Positions 11,299-20,824 of a stretch of DNA of 64,000 nt are shown piece by piece. Below the pieces are notes generated by a model. That model worked only from the letters and a program-made list of their open reading frames with translations, was not told the DNA's origin and did no database searches. How positions within the stretch are numbered: the stretch's first letter is position 1; every line of letters starts with the position of its first letter. The position numbers and the translations under genes are program-made. The DNA lies in NCBI GenBank assembly GCA_030537735.1, contig JAUNVG010000001.1:302160-366159 (forward strand), in the 5' to 3' direction. Source of the DNA: Actinomycetaceae bacterium. Lineage in GTDB: Bacteria > Actinomycetota > Actinomycetes > Actinomycetales > Actinomycetaceae.

Positions 11299-11991
11299 CT
11301 ACAGCCAAGAAATCGCGCGCGACAGCGTCACCCAACCCAGTAGTGCCCCGCCCACCATGGAAGGGCCGAACGCAATCTTAGAGTGCAAAGTAGCCCTCCT
11401 AGTAGCTAACTTCCAAATCGCCACGGCCCCGGCGATTAAGAAAGCGTAAACCAAACCACCAAAGGCCACTCCCGCTCCGTAGGCACCCAGCCACATGCCC
11501 AGCACGGGGGCTAACCGCACGTCGCCACGCCCTAGTCCCAAACCGGCAAGATGCACCAGCAGCAACGGCACCGTCCACACTAAAGCACCCGTAACGGCGC
11601 CGAATAAGACTTCATATCCTCCGCGCGGGGCGGGAAATAGTGGGTAGGCAAAACTCAAAAATACCGTGACCGTGATCGTCAAAATTACCATCATGGTGGC
11701 GACGTTGATTAACGCTGTCGGCAGGCGGTGAGTTAAAGCATCAACCCAAGCCAAGGTCGCGAGTAAAGCAATCACACTTACGCTTACTGCCAGTAGAGGG
11801 TCGCGGGCGGTTAGGGACCACGTCATTACCTGCATTAAGGTAACCATGTAAAAGCCCCGGGTGCGAGTGGGTAAATCCTGCGCGGGTAAGTAGTCTTTTA
11901 GGACTTCGCGTCCGTCATTGTTAAGCCACAAGTTAACCAGCGCGCCACTTAAGAAAGCCCACAGGCTGACCAATAAGAGTGCGGAGTTCAT
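11299..11991 (-). CDS. A24 family prepilin peptidase-like membrane protein
   Basis: An inner-membrane aspartic protease of the type IV prepilin/TadV group by motif. The 230 residues form about six or seven hydrophobic segments. The two catalytic aspartates fit LAWVDALTHRLPTALI (near residue 84) and the GxGD motif GLGRGDVRLAPVLGMWLG (near residue 155). The N-terminal zinc/methylase domain of PilD is absent, as in TadV/FlaK-type enzymes. Shine-Dalgarno GGGGGAAG precedes the ATG. No pilin, assembly ATPase or Tad gene lies in the window, so its substrate is elsewhere. The gene is wedged between aroE and aroC on the same strand. Confidence 0.85.
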   Translation of the reverse strand: MNSALLLVSLWAFLSGALVNLWLNNDGREVLKDYLPAQDLPTRTRGFYMVTLMQVMTWSLTARDPLLAVSVSVIALLATLAWVDALTHRLPTALINVATMMVILTITVTVFLSFAYPLFPAPRGGYEVLFGAVTGALVWTVPLLLVHLAGLGLGRGDVRLAPVLGMWLGAYGAGVAFGGLVYAFLIAGAVAIWKLATRRATLHSKIAFGPSMVGGALLGWVTLSRAISWL

Positions 11992-12057
11992 TCGTTTCTT
12001 CCCCCATTCGGTTGCATTTACGACCTTCTCCCATCACTCCAACCGATTAGACACTCA

Positions 12058-12903
12058 CTAACCGCGTTGTACAGCCTCCTCCAAAGCCTGCCGCATAACC
12101 TCAACGGGAGCGGGCTCACCCGTCATTAAAGTGAACTGCTGGCAAGCCTGGTAGAGCAACATTTCATGGCCCGAACACACCAGTGCTCCCCCACTGGAAG
12201 CAGCCTGAGCCAGTTTCGACGGCCACGGATCGTAGGCGGCATCAAGCACGATCGCACCCGCTTTAACGTCGAACTTCCCCGCCCAGTGGTCAGCCACCCC
12301 CGCCGGCAGGGTCGAGACCACGATATCGGCGCTCTCAAGAGCGCTAACCACACGTTTTTCATCCCGCCAAGGAATCGGAGTAGTACTAACTCCCAAACGG
12401 GTCTGCGCTAGTGAAATCGAACCCGGACCACCGAAGTTACGAGCCACCACACTGACCTGTCCCACTTTCAACTGGCCCAATGCCGCCAACGCCGATGAGG
12501 CGGTAGCGCGCGCCCCCAAGATCACCGCGCTCCCTCCCTTGGCGAAGTGAACGTCCTCGCCCGCAGTGTGGATCAAAGCCTGGGCGATGCCGTAGACATC
12601 CGTGTTGAAACCGGTGCGGACATTGCCGCTGAGCACCACCGTGTTCACTGCGCCAACAGCTTGCGCAAGAGGTTCAATCGCGTCCAGATACGGCATGATT
12701 GCCTGCTTGTGAGGCATCGTCACCGCCAGGCCCAAAAGATCCGGGGCCAAGTCCGAAACGAACCCGGCTAGGTCATCTTTAGAGACGGTGACGGCGGAAA
12801 AGGCAGCATCCACGCCGCAATGGGCGTAGGCCGCATTGTGAATACACGGAGAGAGGCTATGCGTTACAGGATCACCTATGACGAAAGCACGCACCGTTAG
12901 CAC
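12058..12903 (-). CDS. aroE: Shikimate dehydrogenase
   Basis: Reduces 3-dehydroshikimate to shikimate with NADPH. The N-terminal substrate domain carries GDPVTHSLSPCIHNAAY, the catalytic Lys in TMPHKQAI and the Asp in GFNTDVYG. The Rossmann half follows as AVILGARATASSALAAL, where the usual GxGGxxR glycine run is altered, then STLPAGV and the C-terminal LLYQACQQFTLMTGEPAP. Length 281 is normal. Start is GTG at 12903, overlapping the mltG stop; GTG 12894 is an alternative with better spacing from AAGGAT. Probably co-transcribed with mltG and ruvX. Confidence 0.94.
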   Translation of the reverse strand: MLTVRAFVIGDPVTHSLSPCIHNAAYAHCGVDAAFSAVTVSKDDLAGFVSDLAPDLLGLAVTMPHKQAIMPYLDAIEPLAQAVGAVNTVVLSGNVRTGFNTDVYGIAQALIHTAGEDVHFAKGGSAVILGARATASSALAALGQLKVGQVSVVARNFGGPGSISLAQTRLGVSTTPIPWRDEKRVVSALESADIVVSTLPAGVADHWAGKFDVKAGAIVLDAAYDPWPSKLAQAASSGGALVCSGHEMLLYQACQQFTLMTGEPAPVEVMRQALEEAVQRG

Positions 12904-14480
12904 TTATCCTTATGGGCCTCGCACCATTGCCGCAGCAGCACGATATTGGCATCATGCTCATCTTTCGTCACCGCGAACTTGGTTTCCCCACTGTCCAGAT
13001 CGACAGTTACGAAATACAACCAATCCCCGTCAGCGGGCTTGAGTGTAGCCTCGACCGCTTCGCGCGAAGGCGAGGCAATCGGCGTAGGCGGAAGCCCCTT
13101 GTGGATGTAAGTGTTATAAGGCGTATCCTTCTCCAAGTCATCGGCGGTGGGAATACCCCCAGAACGCCCCACCCCATAGTTCACGGTCGAATCCATGTTC
13201 AAGAACCCAGCGGTCTCCCCTGCGGGGTTCGCTAAACGGTTCTCAATCACGCGCGCCACCTGCGGCAAGTAGCGGTCGATATTGACTTCCATCTCCAGGA
13301 TCGAAGCCTTCGTCAACACCGTATGCCACTGCTCACGTGGAACTTGCAGCTCCTCCAGGGTGGTAACCGTGCCCTTAACCATGCGTTCAAGCACCTGCGC
13401 GGGCTTCTCATCCACATGGATCTCATAGGTCCCCGGAGCTAACCAGCCTTCCAAACTGCCGTTAGCTTCCGCGGGTAAACCAATAGCGGCAGGATCCTTC
13501 ACGGCGGCGTCAACGTCCTCGTCACTAAACTTCGCGAACGCCTTCATCTTCTCGGTGACATCCTTAACCGAAGCTCCAGGTATCACCGTCACCGCATTCG
13601 AAGAACGTCTAGTTTCATCTAATAGCGCAGCTACCGCCTGCACCGCACTCATCTGCTTCTTAAGCTGGTAGGTACCCGGCTGAATCGAAGTAGCATCAGC
13701 GTTGTCATTCCACGCCACTAAGAACGCTTCTTCACTCTTCACGACCCCAGCTTTAACCAGGTTCGCACCAATTATGGCACCCGTATCGCTGGGGTTAATG
13801 ACGAACTCCACCGAGCCAGTGCCGGGACCGGGATAGTCATCCGAGACCTGCACCGAACCGTCTTTCCACAGCAATTTGAAGGAAATATACGCACACCCCG
13901 CCAACACTGCGGCAACCGTGAGCAAAATGAAGAAACTACGGATCTTCGCATTGCGTCGTTTGCGACGCAAACGCTTACGCTCAACCTCGATGCGCCGCGA
14001 ACGCACCCCGGTAGTGAGCGGGTCCATCAGCACCGGGGAAGCACCACCGGCGGAGCCGGCGGGCTTAGGAACTTCACGCGCATTAGCGGCAGTAGGGATA
14101 TTGCTTTCCCCTGCTCGCCCCTGCTGCGGTTCAACGCTAGGTGCAGCCGGCGCTGCCGGGGTTGTGGAACGTACAGGAGTAGGCACCCCGGGGCGAGTCG
14201 CATTGCCCGACCCACTGGCGCCCTGTTCACGACGCGAATCGGGAGTGGGAACATCCCCGGTGCTGCTTGCGTTTAACTGCCCATCCGAAGAGTCAGCCCC
14301 AGTCTTAGGACTACTACTGGCGCGCGGTGGAACTCCATCACGCACAGGAGCGGCGGATCGCTGCATACGACTCTTCGCAGCAGCCTCCTGTCGCGCGCGA
14401 ATAATGTCACGCCGCGACGGTAAGCCCGACGGACGAACATTTTGCGCACCCGACTGCGATTGGGGGTCTTGCTCACTCAC
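12897..14480 (-). CDS. mltG: Endolytic murein transglycosylase MltG (YceG-like)
   Basis: Cleaves nascent glycan strands in the membrane and is thought to set glycan chain length. A long Pro/Ser/Arg-rich cytosolic N-terminus (about 190 residues) precedes one membrane segment (SFFILLTVAAVLAGCAYISF) and an extracytoplasmic YceG domain. The catalytic Glu lies in KASILEMEV, and STVNYGVGR and KGLPPTPIASPSREAVEATL are family-typical. I chose the GTG at 14480 (527 residues), which follows GGGAAGG, over an ATG 45 bases upstream that adds a Cys-rich leader. The extended N-terminus is common in actinobacterial members. Between ruvX and aroE in the conserved chain. Confidence 0.93.
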   Translation of the reverse strand: MSEQDPQSQSGAQNVRPSGLPSRRDIIRARQEAAAKSRMQRSAAPVRDGVPPRASSSPKTGADSSDGQLNASSTGDVPTPDSRREQGASGSGNATRPGVPTPVRSTTPAAPAAPSVEPQQGRAGESNIPTAANAREVPKPAGSAGGASPVLMDPLTTGVRSRRIEVERKRLRRKRRNAKIRSFFILLTVAAVLAGCAYISFKLLWKDGSVQVSDDYPGPGTGSVEFVINPSDTGAIIGANLVKAGVVKSEEAFLVAWNDNADATSIQPGTYQLKKQMSAVQAVAALLDETRRSSNAVTVIPGASVKDVTEKMKAFAKFSDEDVDAAVKDPAAIGLPAEANGSLEGWLAPGTYEIHVDEKPAQVLERMVKGTVTTLEELQVPREQWHTVLTKASILEMEVNIDRYLPQVARVIENRLANPAGETAGFLNMDSTVNYGVGRSGGIPTADDLEKDTPYNTYIHKGLPPTPIASPSREAVEATLKPADGDWLYFVTVDLDSGETKFAVTKDEHDANIVLLRQWCEAHKDKC

Positions 14481-14726
14481 AGCGTTGCATACACCTTCCC
14501 GCTTGGCGTCACACCAACACGTCAAACTCTACGCGCCTCAACGCCCCTAGCTAAAGACTGCCAGAAGACGATAAAGGCAATTTTCATTTCTCCAGACTAC
14601 CAGCACAAACCCCAAACATTGCCATTAACTAACCGCGGCAGGCAAACCCCGCGCAAAGCTAACGCGCCCACACGCACCATTGAAGGACGCTAACTACAGT
14701 TGCCACCACCACTGCAGGTACGCAAA

Positions 14727-15194
14727 CTACCGCGGCCGCCACACTGTCTCCCCCGCTGGGCGGGCAGTAGAACGCTCCATCTCCAAAGCCGTTTCTAAAA
14801 TAATCGCCGCCGCAATCGGGTCGACCTTACCCTTACGCTCACGGGTCGACACCTGCATCTGAGACAAATGCGCCTGCGCCTGCACGGAAGTGAGTCGCTC
14901 ATCAACCAACGCCACCCGCAGATGCGGGCACAGCTGACCAAGTTTCACCGCGAATTTGCGCGCAGCACGCGCCGAACTGCCAACCTTACCTGACATGTGG
15001 CGAGGGTAGCCGACGATGATCTCCACCGCCTCACGTTCGCGGGCAATCTCAGCGACCTCCGCCACGTCCTCGTCCCCGTAAGGATCGGCCTGCACCACCG
15101 TTAAAGGAAGCACCACGCTAGCTTGGGGGTCGCTCACCGACACCCCAATACGAGCGCCGCCGTAATCTACCCCCAAACGCACGCCCGGGCGCAT
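14727..15194 (-). CDS. ruvX: Holliday-junction resolvase-like protein RuvX/YqgF
   Basis: A small RNase H-fold nuclease family, implicated in 16S rRNA 5'-end processing or Holliday junction resolution. The 155 residues open with the acidic motif RLGVDYGGARIGVSVSDP, followed by EIIVGYPRHMSG, the Asp in VALVDERLTSVQA and the C-terminal KVDPIAAAIILETAL. Its ATG overlaps the alaS stop by one base. The 246 bases downstream to the mltG start show no gene or hairpin I can support. Always found with alaS and mltG in relatives, which supports the call. Confidence 0.94.
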   Translation of the reverse strand: MRPGVRLGVDYGGARIGVSVSDPQASVVLPLTVVQADPYGDEDVAEVAEIAREREAVEIIVGYPRHMSGKVGSSARAARKFAVKLGQLCPHLRVALVDERLTSVQAQAHLSQMQVSTRERKGKVDPIAAAIILETALEMERSTARPAGETVWRPR

Positions 15195-17875
15195 TACTTC
15201 GCTTCCACCGCCAGCTTCACCGCGTCCAAGGCCGCCGCTGCCTGCGACGCGTCCTTACCCGCTCCCTGCGCCAAGTCCGGGCGGCCACCGCCACCGCCAC
15301 CAAGCACAGAAGTAGCCGTCTTCACCAGGTCCCCGGCACGCAAACCGAAGTCGCGGGCCGCCTCATTGGTGGCAGCCACCACGTGCACGCGACCACCGTG
15401 GTGAGCCAGCAACGTCACCACCGAGGCTTCCGCCCCCAAACGGTCACGCACACCAACGGCCAAATCGCGTAAACGATCGGCTGCGCCGACCTCACCCAAG
15501 TCAGCTAAAACCGCGTGGCACTTGCCCACCCGTTTAGCCTGCTGCGCCAACTGCGGAACCTGATCGAGCAACTGCGCCGCCGAAAGCGCCGCCAGTTCCT
15601 TCTCCGTTTCCTTCAACTTACGCATCAAGGATTCAATCCGCCCCGGAAGGTCCTCCGCCTTACCGCCCAACATCGCAGACAGCTGGGAAACCAAAGCATG
15701 TTCCTTCGCTTGCAGGGCGTAGGCCCCATCGCCGACCAGCGCATCCACGCGGCGCACACCCGAGCCAATCGAGGACTCAGACAAAATCGCAATCCGCCCC
15801 ACACGGCCGGTAGCGGGAACGTGAGTACCCGCGCAAAGCTCACGCGACCAGCCCTCACCGATGTCCACCACACGCACCCGGTCACCATACTTTTCACCGA
15901 ACAAAGCGGTAGCGCCCATCGCCTTAGCGGTATCTAGATCGGTAATCATGTCGGTAACTGAAAGGTCATCAGCCAAACGCGCATTCACGCGTTCTTCCAC
16001 GCCCGCCATCACCTCAGCCGGAACCGCCGCATGGTGGCGGAAATCAAAACGCATACGGGAAGGCGAATTCTCCGAACCCGCCTGGGTTGCGCCCTCACCC
16101 AAGAACTCACGCAGCCCCTGGTGAACCATGTGGGTCGCGGTATGAGCCCGCGCAATCGCTAAACGCCGCTGCGTGTCAATCTCAGCCACGCACCCCTCAT
16201 CGACGGCGATAGTGCCCTCCACCAAGTGACCACGATGCACCGGCATACCCTTAATCGGGGCCTGGACGTCATCAACTTCCACAATGCCACCACCGGCAGT
16301 GCGAATAGTGCCGTGGTCAGGTAGCTGGCCACCCATCTCCGCGTAGAACGGGGTGCGCGCCAAAATGATCTCAACATCGGCTGGAGCGCTCACCGTCTCA
16401 CTCGGCTTACCATCATGCAAAATCCCAGTAATGTTGGTAGCCACCGACGCATCCGTGTAGCCCACGAACTGAGGCTGCTCCCCCATATGCTGCAAAATAT
16501 CGTGATAAACGCGCGAATCAACGTGGCCGGACTTCTTCTTCAACGCATCCGCACGCGCCCGCTGTTTTTGCTCATTCATCAACTCGCGGAAACGAGCCTC
16601 GTCAACACCGACACCCTGCTCCCGCGCCATCTCCAAAGTTAAATCAATCGGGAACCCGTAAGTATCGTGCAGGGCAAACGCCTGCTCCCCAGAAAGCTGG
16701 GGCTTACCACCACTAGCCTTAGCCTGCGTCACCGCGGTATCCAAAATCGTGGTACCACCGGCCAAGGTACGCCGGAAAGCCGTTTCCTCATGGTAGGCAA
16801 CATCGCTGATGCGATCCCAGTTCGTTTCCAAATCCGGGTAGGAAGCCTTCATCGCATCGCGCGAAACCGGGAACAAATCAGGCAAAGTCGCCGAATCCAC
16901 ACCCAGTAAACGCATCGAACGCACCGCCCGGCGAATCAAACGACGCAACACGTAGCCACGCCCATCATTACCTGGCACTACCCCATCGTTAATCAGCATC
17001 ATCGCCGAACGCACGTGGTCAGCCACGATACGCATGCGCACATCGTCCTCGGGATCACCACCCAAATACTGGCGCGCACTCAGCTGCTCAACAGCGGAAA
17101 TAACCGGACGCACCTCGTCAATCTCATACATATTGTTCTTACCTTGCAAAACGAAGGCAAGACGCTCCAAGCCCGCACCGGTGTCAATAGCCTTTTCATC
17201 CAGCTCCCCCAGCAGCGGGTAGTCCTTACCACTACCCTCCCCGCGTAGGTACTGGTCGAAAACCAGGTTCCAAACCTCCAGGTAGCGGTCGCCACCGGGA
17301 TCGACCGTGCCGCCCTCAGCTTCCGGACCGAACTGCGGACCGCGATCGTAGTGCCACTCCGCGCACGGACCCGCCGGGCCGGGCTGACCGGTATCCCAGA
17401 AGTTCTCCTCCCGCTTCAGCTTCACAATATGCTTCGGATCCAAACCGATACCGCGGGTGAGAACATCATAGGACTCATCATCCTTCTCCCAAATGGTCAC
17501 CCACATGCGATCGCCATCGAGGCCGTAATGCCCGTTTTTGACATCACCGGTCAGCAGCTCCCAGGCGAAGTTAATCGCCCCCTCCTTGAAGTAATCCCCA
17601 AAGGAGAAGTTCCCATTCATCTGGAAGAACGTACCGTGGCGAGTAGTGCGCCCGACGTTATCGATGTCGTTGGTACGCAGGCACTTCTGCACCGAGGCTA
17701 CCCGCGGCCAAGGAGCTTTCTCCGCCCCAATAATGTAGGGAATGAAAGGAACCATGCCGGCAATGGTGAAAAGAATCGAAGGATCCGGAGAAACCAAAGG
17801 AACAGAAGGTCGGATCTCATGCCCATTTTGAGCAAAGTAATCTTTCCAACGCTTAGCGATCTCAGCAGTACGCAT
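15194..17875 (-). CDS. alaS: Alanyl-tRNA synthetase
   Basis: Charges tRNA-Ala and edits misacylated Ser/Gly. The 893-residue protein has the class II catalytic core at the N-terminus (RPSVPLVSPDPSILFTIAGM, CLRTNDIDNVGRTTRHGTFFQM), the editing domain with HTATHMVHQGLREFLG near residue 580, the zinc-associated CAGTHVPATGRVG, and a C-terminal DHHA1 domain with the glycine run GGGGGGRPDLAQGAGK. AGAAGG seven bases before the ATG supports the start. First gene of an alaS-ruvX pair. I see no T-box leader in the 120 bases upstream. Confidence 0.98.
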   Translation of the reverse strand: MRTAEIAKRWKDYFAQNGHEIRPSVPLVSPDPSILFTIAGMVPFIPYIIGAEKAPWPRVASVQKCLRTNDIDNVGRTTRHGTFFQMNGNFSFGDYFKEGAINFAWELLTGDVKNGHYGLDGDRMWVTIWEKDDESYDVLTRGIGLDPKHIVKLKREENFWDTGQPGPAGPCAEWHYDRGPQFGPEAEGGTVDPGGDRYLEVWNLVFDQYLRGEGSGKDYPLLGELDEKAIDTGAGLERLAFVLQGKNNMYEIDEVRPVISAVEQLSARQYLGGDPEDDVRMRIVADHVRSAMMLINDGVVPGNDGRGYVLRRLIRRAVRSMRLLGVDSATLPDLFPVSRDAMKASYPDLETNWDRISDVAYHEETAFRRTLAGGTTILDTAVTQAKASGGKPQLSGEQAFALHDTYGFPIDLTLEMAREQGVGVDEARFRELMNEQKQRARADALKKKSGHVDSRVYHDILQHMGEQPQFVGYTDASVATNITGILHDGKPSETVSAPADVEIILARTPFYAEMGGQLPDHGTIRTAGGGIVEVDDVQAPIKGMPVHRGHLVEGTIAVDEGCVAEIDTQRRLAIARAHTATHMVHQGLREFLGEGATQAGSENSPSRMRFDFRHHAAVPAEVMAGVEERVNARLADDLSVTDMITDLDTAKAMGATALFGEKYGDRVRVVDIGEGWSRELCAGTHVPATGRVGRIAILSESSIGSGVRRVDALVGDGAYALQAKEHALVSQLSAMLGGKAEDLPGRIESLMRKLKETEKELAALSAAQLLDQVPQLAQQAKRVGKCHAVLADLGEVGAADRLRDLAVGVRDRLGAEASVVTLLAHHGGRVHVVAATNEAARDFGLRAGDLVKTATSVLGGGGGGRPDLAQGAGKDASQAAAALDAVKLAVEAK

Positions 17876-17942
17876 TTGTCAGCCTTCTCAGAAGTGAACT
17901 GGATTTTAGGGATACCGCCACCATACTAGCGGCCAGATACAG

Positions 17943-17984
17943 CGCAGGCACCTTACCCCCAAAAAGGAAAGCAAGGTGCCTGCG
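17943..17984 (-). terminator. Hairpin after rpsD
   Basis: A 12-bp perfect stem (17943-17954 with 17973-17984) 12 bases beyond the rpsD stop. Its 18-base loop contains a run of five T and five G on the minus strand. No U-run follows the stem. Probable terminator for rpsD ahead of alaS. Confidence 0.55.
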
Positions 17985-17996
17985 GCTATTAAAGCA

Positions 17997-18617
17997 TCAG
18001 CGTGAGTAGTATTCGACCACTAGCTGGTCGTCACAAATCACGGGAACCTCAGCGCGTTCTGGGCGACGCACCAGGGTGAAACGCAGGCGCTCCAAATCGA
18101 CATCCAAGTAGCCCGGAACCTCAGGCAGAACGTCGCGGTGAACACCAGCAGCCGCCACCTCGAAAGGCACCGCGGTCTGGGACTTCGGCTTCACCTGCAC
18201 AGTCTGTCCCGGCTTCACCCGGAAAGACGGGCGGTCAACGATCTTGCCGTCAACCAGGATGTGGCGGTGTACAACCACCTGGCGAGCCTGCGCAATGGTG
18301 CGCGCAAAACCAGCGCGCAAAACCAGCGCATCCAGGCGCATCTCCAGCAGCTCAATCAAGTTCGAACCGGTCTTACCCTCAGCCCGCAAAGCCTCCACGA
18401 AAGCGCGGTGCATCTGGGCCTCGCGAATACCGTACTGAGCGCGTAGACGCTGCTTTTCCTTCAAACGCACAGCGTAGTCGGATTCTTGACGACGGCGAGC
18501 ACGGCCATGCTCACCCGGACCGTAGGGGCGACGCTCAAAGTAACGAGCAGCCTTCGGGGTCAACGGAATACCGAGGGCGCGGGAAAGACGCACCTGACGG
18601 CGAGCGCGATTAGGCAT
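17997..18617 (-). CDS. rpsD: 30S ribosomal protein S4
   Basis: Primary 16S rRNA-binding protein that nucleates 30S assembly. I place the start at the ATG 18617, giving 206 residues beginning MPNRARRQVRLSRALG, which matches the family length; an upstream in-frame ATG adds 17 unlikely residues. The N-terminus lacks the four zinc cysteines, so this is a zinc-independent (C-minus) form. The S4 RNA-binding domain is seen as LEMRLDALVLRAGFARTIAQARQVVVHRHILVDG. It is a single-gene unit, outside the usual rpsM-rpsK-rpoA cluster, as in several actinobacteria. Confidence 0.96.
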   Translation of the reverse strand: MPNRARRQVRLSRALGIPLTPKAARYFERRPYGPGEHGRARRRQESDYAVRLKEKQRLRAQYGIREAQMHRAFVEALRAEGKTGSNLIELLEMRLDALVLRAGFARTIAQARQVVVHRHILVDGKIVDRPSFRVKPGQTVQVKPKSQTAVPFEVAAAGVHRDVLPEVPGYLDVDLERLRFTLVRRPERAEVPVICDDQLVVEYYSR

Positions 18618-18650
18618 AAGAAAGTAACCTTCCTGTTTCGTTTCATGAAT

Positions 18651-18718
18651 CATGCGCCAACGGCGCATGGGGCCACCACCGGGTAGAAAACCTACCCTCG
18701 GCTAAGACCCCAGGTCTT
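18651..18718 (-). promoter_or_regulatory. Three consecutive hairpins in the rpsD leader
   Basis: In transcription order these are: AAGACC/GGTCTT (18718-18713 with 18709-18704, 3-base loop); GGGTAG/CTACCC (18697-18692 with 18686-18681, 5-base loop); and an 8-bp CATGCGCC/GGCGCATG stem (18669-18662 with 18658-18651, 3-base loop). The last ends 33 bases before the rpsD ATG. The first could instead be a weak rarA terminator. Ribosomal protein leaders often fold for autoregulation, but I recognise no described S4 leader here. Confidence 0.4.
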
Positions 18719-18748
18719 TGCTGCCCATAACTGAGCAACTTTAGAAGT

Positions 18749-20107
18749 TTAGCGCATCTTCAGGCGCGCTCGCACCTTTGCTAAGCGAGACGTGATCACT
18801 GCCTCAAAACCACGCTCAGTCGGGGAATAATACTCCCGCCCCTCCAACTCATCTGGAAGATACTGCTGGGCAGCGATCGCATGCTCAGCATCATGGGCAT
18901 ACTCATAGCCCTTACCGTGTCCCAAACGCTCCGCACCCTGATAGTGACCATCACGCAAGTGCATCGGCACCGAACCAATCTTGCCCGCCCGCACATCCGC
19001 AATCGCCCGATCGATCGCCACGTAAGCCGCATTCGACTTCGGAGCAGTAGCAACCGCTATGACGGCCTGCGCCAAAATAATTCGCGCCTCCGGCATCCCC
19101 ACGAACGCCACCGCCCGCGCCGCGTCCGTTGCAATGGCCAGTGCCTGCGGATCTGCCATCCCCACGTCCTCACTGGCGCAAATCACAATCCGCCGAGCAA
19201 TATAACGCGGGTCCTCCCCCGCCTCCACCATGCGCGCCAAATAGTGAATCGCGGCATCCACATCCGAACCGCGCATCGATTTAATGAAAGCCGAAATCAC
19301 ATCGTAATGCTCATCCTGACCGTAACGCACCAACGCCGCATCAGCTGCCTGCTGCACATGGTCAGTGTCAATCGCAAAGACCCCCACGTCCTCGGCGGCG
19401 CCCGCACTCGCCTCCAGCAACGTTAAAACCCGGCGAGCGTCACCGCCACACAAACGCAACAGCGACTCACGCGCCTGGGGCGAAAGGGTGAAGCGACCAT
19501 TAAAACCACGCTCGTGCGACAACGCCCGGTCAATAACAGCGTTCAAACTTTGGGTGTTGAAAGAATTCAACGTCAGCAGTAGCGAACGCGAAAGGAGCGG
19601 TGCAATCACACAAAACGACGGATTCTCCGTGGTGGCCGCAATCAAAGTCACCCACCCGTTCTCCACCGCCGGCAACAAGGCGTCTTGTTGAGACTTAGAA
19701 AACCGATGCACCTCATCGACGAAAAGAACCGTCTCCTCACCGGTAGCAAGCAGGTGCGCCTTGGCCTCATTAATCACCTTGCGCAGCGCCGCCACCCCGG
19801 ACTCAACCGCAGACACCTGCGCAAACCTGCGCCCGCTATCGCGCGCAATCAACAGCGCCAAAGTAGTTTTACCCACCCCTGGCGGCCCCCACAAAACCAC
19901 CGAAGACACTCCCGCCATACCGGAAGAGCCCGACAGCAAACGACGCAGAGGCGACCCCGCCTCCAGCAGGTGGTCTTGCCCCAAAACCTCATCTACCGTC
20001 CGCGGCCGCAAACGCACCGCCAGCGGGGCGCCCACAGACGGTTGCGCCACCGCCGAATCTGCAGTTAAAGAAGCCTCAAATAAATCCACGTCGGTCCTCA
20101 CGCTCAC
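18749..20107 (-). CDS. rarA: Replication-associated recombination protein RarA/MgsA (AAA+ ATPase)
   Basis: A clamp-loader-like ATPase acting at stalled replication forks. The 452 residues contain PLAVRLRPRTVDEVLGQDHLL, Walker A GPPGVGKTT, Walker B LFVDEVHRF, sensor AATTENPSF and the C-terminal tetramerisation region ending in LPDELEGREYYSPTERGFE, all typical. The given start is GTG 20107; a second GTG at 20089, preceded by GTGAGGACC, is equally plausible and would remove six residues. Stands between purN and rpsD on the same strand. Confidence 0.95.
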   Translation of the reverse strand: MSVRTDVDLFEASLTADSAVAQPSVGAPLAVRLRPRTVDEVLGQDHLLEAGSPLRRLLSGSSGMAGVSSVVLWGPPGVGKTTLALLIARDSGRRFAQVSAVESGVAALRKVINEAKAHLLATGEETVLFVDEVHRFSKSQQDALLPAVENGWVTLIAATTENPSFCVIAPLLSRSLLLTLNSFNTQSLNAVIDRALSHERGFNGRFTLSPQARESLLRLCGGDARRVLTLLEASAGAAEDVGVFAIDTDHVQQAADAALVRYGQDEHYDVISAFIKSMRGSDVDAAIHYLARMVEAGEDPRYIARRIVICASEDVGMADPQALAIATDAARAVAFVGMPEARIILAQAVIAVATAPKSNAAYVAIDRAIADVRAGKIGSVPMHLRDGHYQGAERLGHGKGYEYAHDAEHAIAAQQYLPDELEGREYYSPTERGFEAVITSRLAKVRARLKMR

Positions 20108-20140
20108 CAGCAGTTATCGCACGCCACACCCGAAGGAACG

Positions 20141-20824
20141 TCACTCACACGCCAAATGCGCCACACGTCCTCGCGTGTACCACCCGCACGAAACCATCTT
20201 CGCCACCGTATCCACCAACTGCTTACGCTCAGCTACCTTAATACGATCTAACAAACTGTCTTCATCATCGGCAGGCAACACCGGAACCGCCGTCTGCGAC
20301 AAGATCGAACCAGTATCCATCCCCGCATCGACCAAGAACACCGTGGCGCCCGCTAGCTTCACCCCCGCAGCCAGGGCCTGAGCTGGGCCATCAGTGCCCG
20401 TAAACGAGGGAAGCAAAGAGTTATGAGTGTTAATAATCCGACCGGGGAAGGCAGCAAGGACGCGGCCTCCGAGTAGCTTCAAGAACCCGGCACTAACCAC
20501 CAGGTCGGCGCCGCTTTCACACAACACATTCGCCAAGTACTCATCCCACTGGCTGCGGGTAGCGAAATCAGAAACCGCGACCACCGCGGTGGACAGGCCC
20601 TGGTCCTCTGCCCACGCCAGGCCAGCGGTGTGGGGCCGATCCGCCACCACTAAAACCACCTCGATGCCGATGTTGGGAGCTTGTTCCACCAGAGCCTGCA
20701 TATTCGAACCCTGGCCAGAAATCAGGACCGCCACTTTGGCAGGCTGGGGCAACGACCAATGCTCGTGTCGGCTGGCCCATTGCTCGCCGTCAGTCGAAAA
20801 GCTCGACACTTCCCGCTCCCTCAC
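20141..20824 (-). CDS. purN: Phosphoribosylglycinamide formyltransferase
   Basis: Transfers the formyl group of 10-formyl-THF to GAR in purine synthesis. Motifs are AVLISGQGSNMQALVE (phosphate loop), the Asn-His pair in IINTHNSLLPSFTG and the Asp in VDAGMDTGSILSQ, so the catalytic triad is intact. The usual HPSLLP has become HNSLLP. The frame starts 35 bases inside the preceding YciO gene; a GTG at 20809 after GGGAG is an alternative start, and about 25 residues precede the normal family N-terminus, so the true start is uncertain. No other pur gene is adjacent. Confidence 0.92.
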   Translation of the reverse strand: MREREVSSFSTDGEQWASRHEHWSLPQPAKVAVLISGQGSNMQALVEQAPNIGIEVVLVVADRPHTAGLAWAEDQGLSTAVVAVSDFATRSQWDEYLANVLCESGADLVVSAGFLKLLGGRVLAAFPGRIINTHNSLLPSFTGTDGPAQALAAGVKLAGATVFLVDAGMDTGSILSQTAVPVLPADDEDSLLDRIKVAERKQLVDTVAKMVSCGWYTRGRVAHLACE

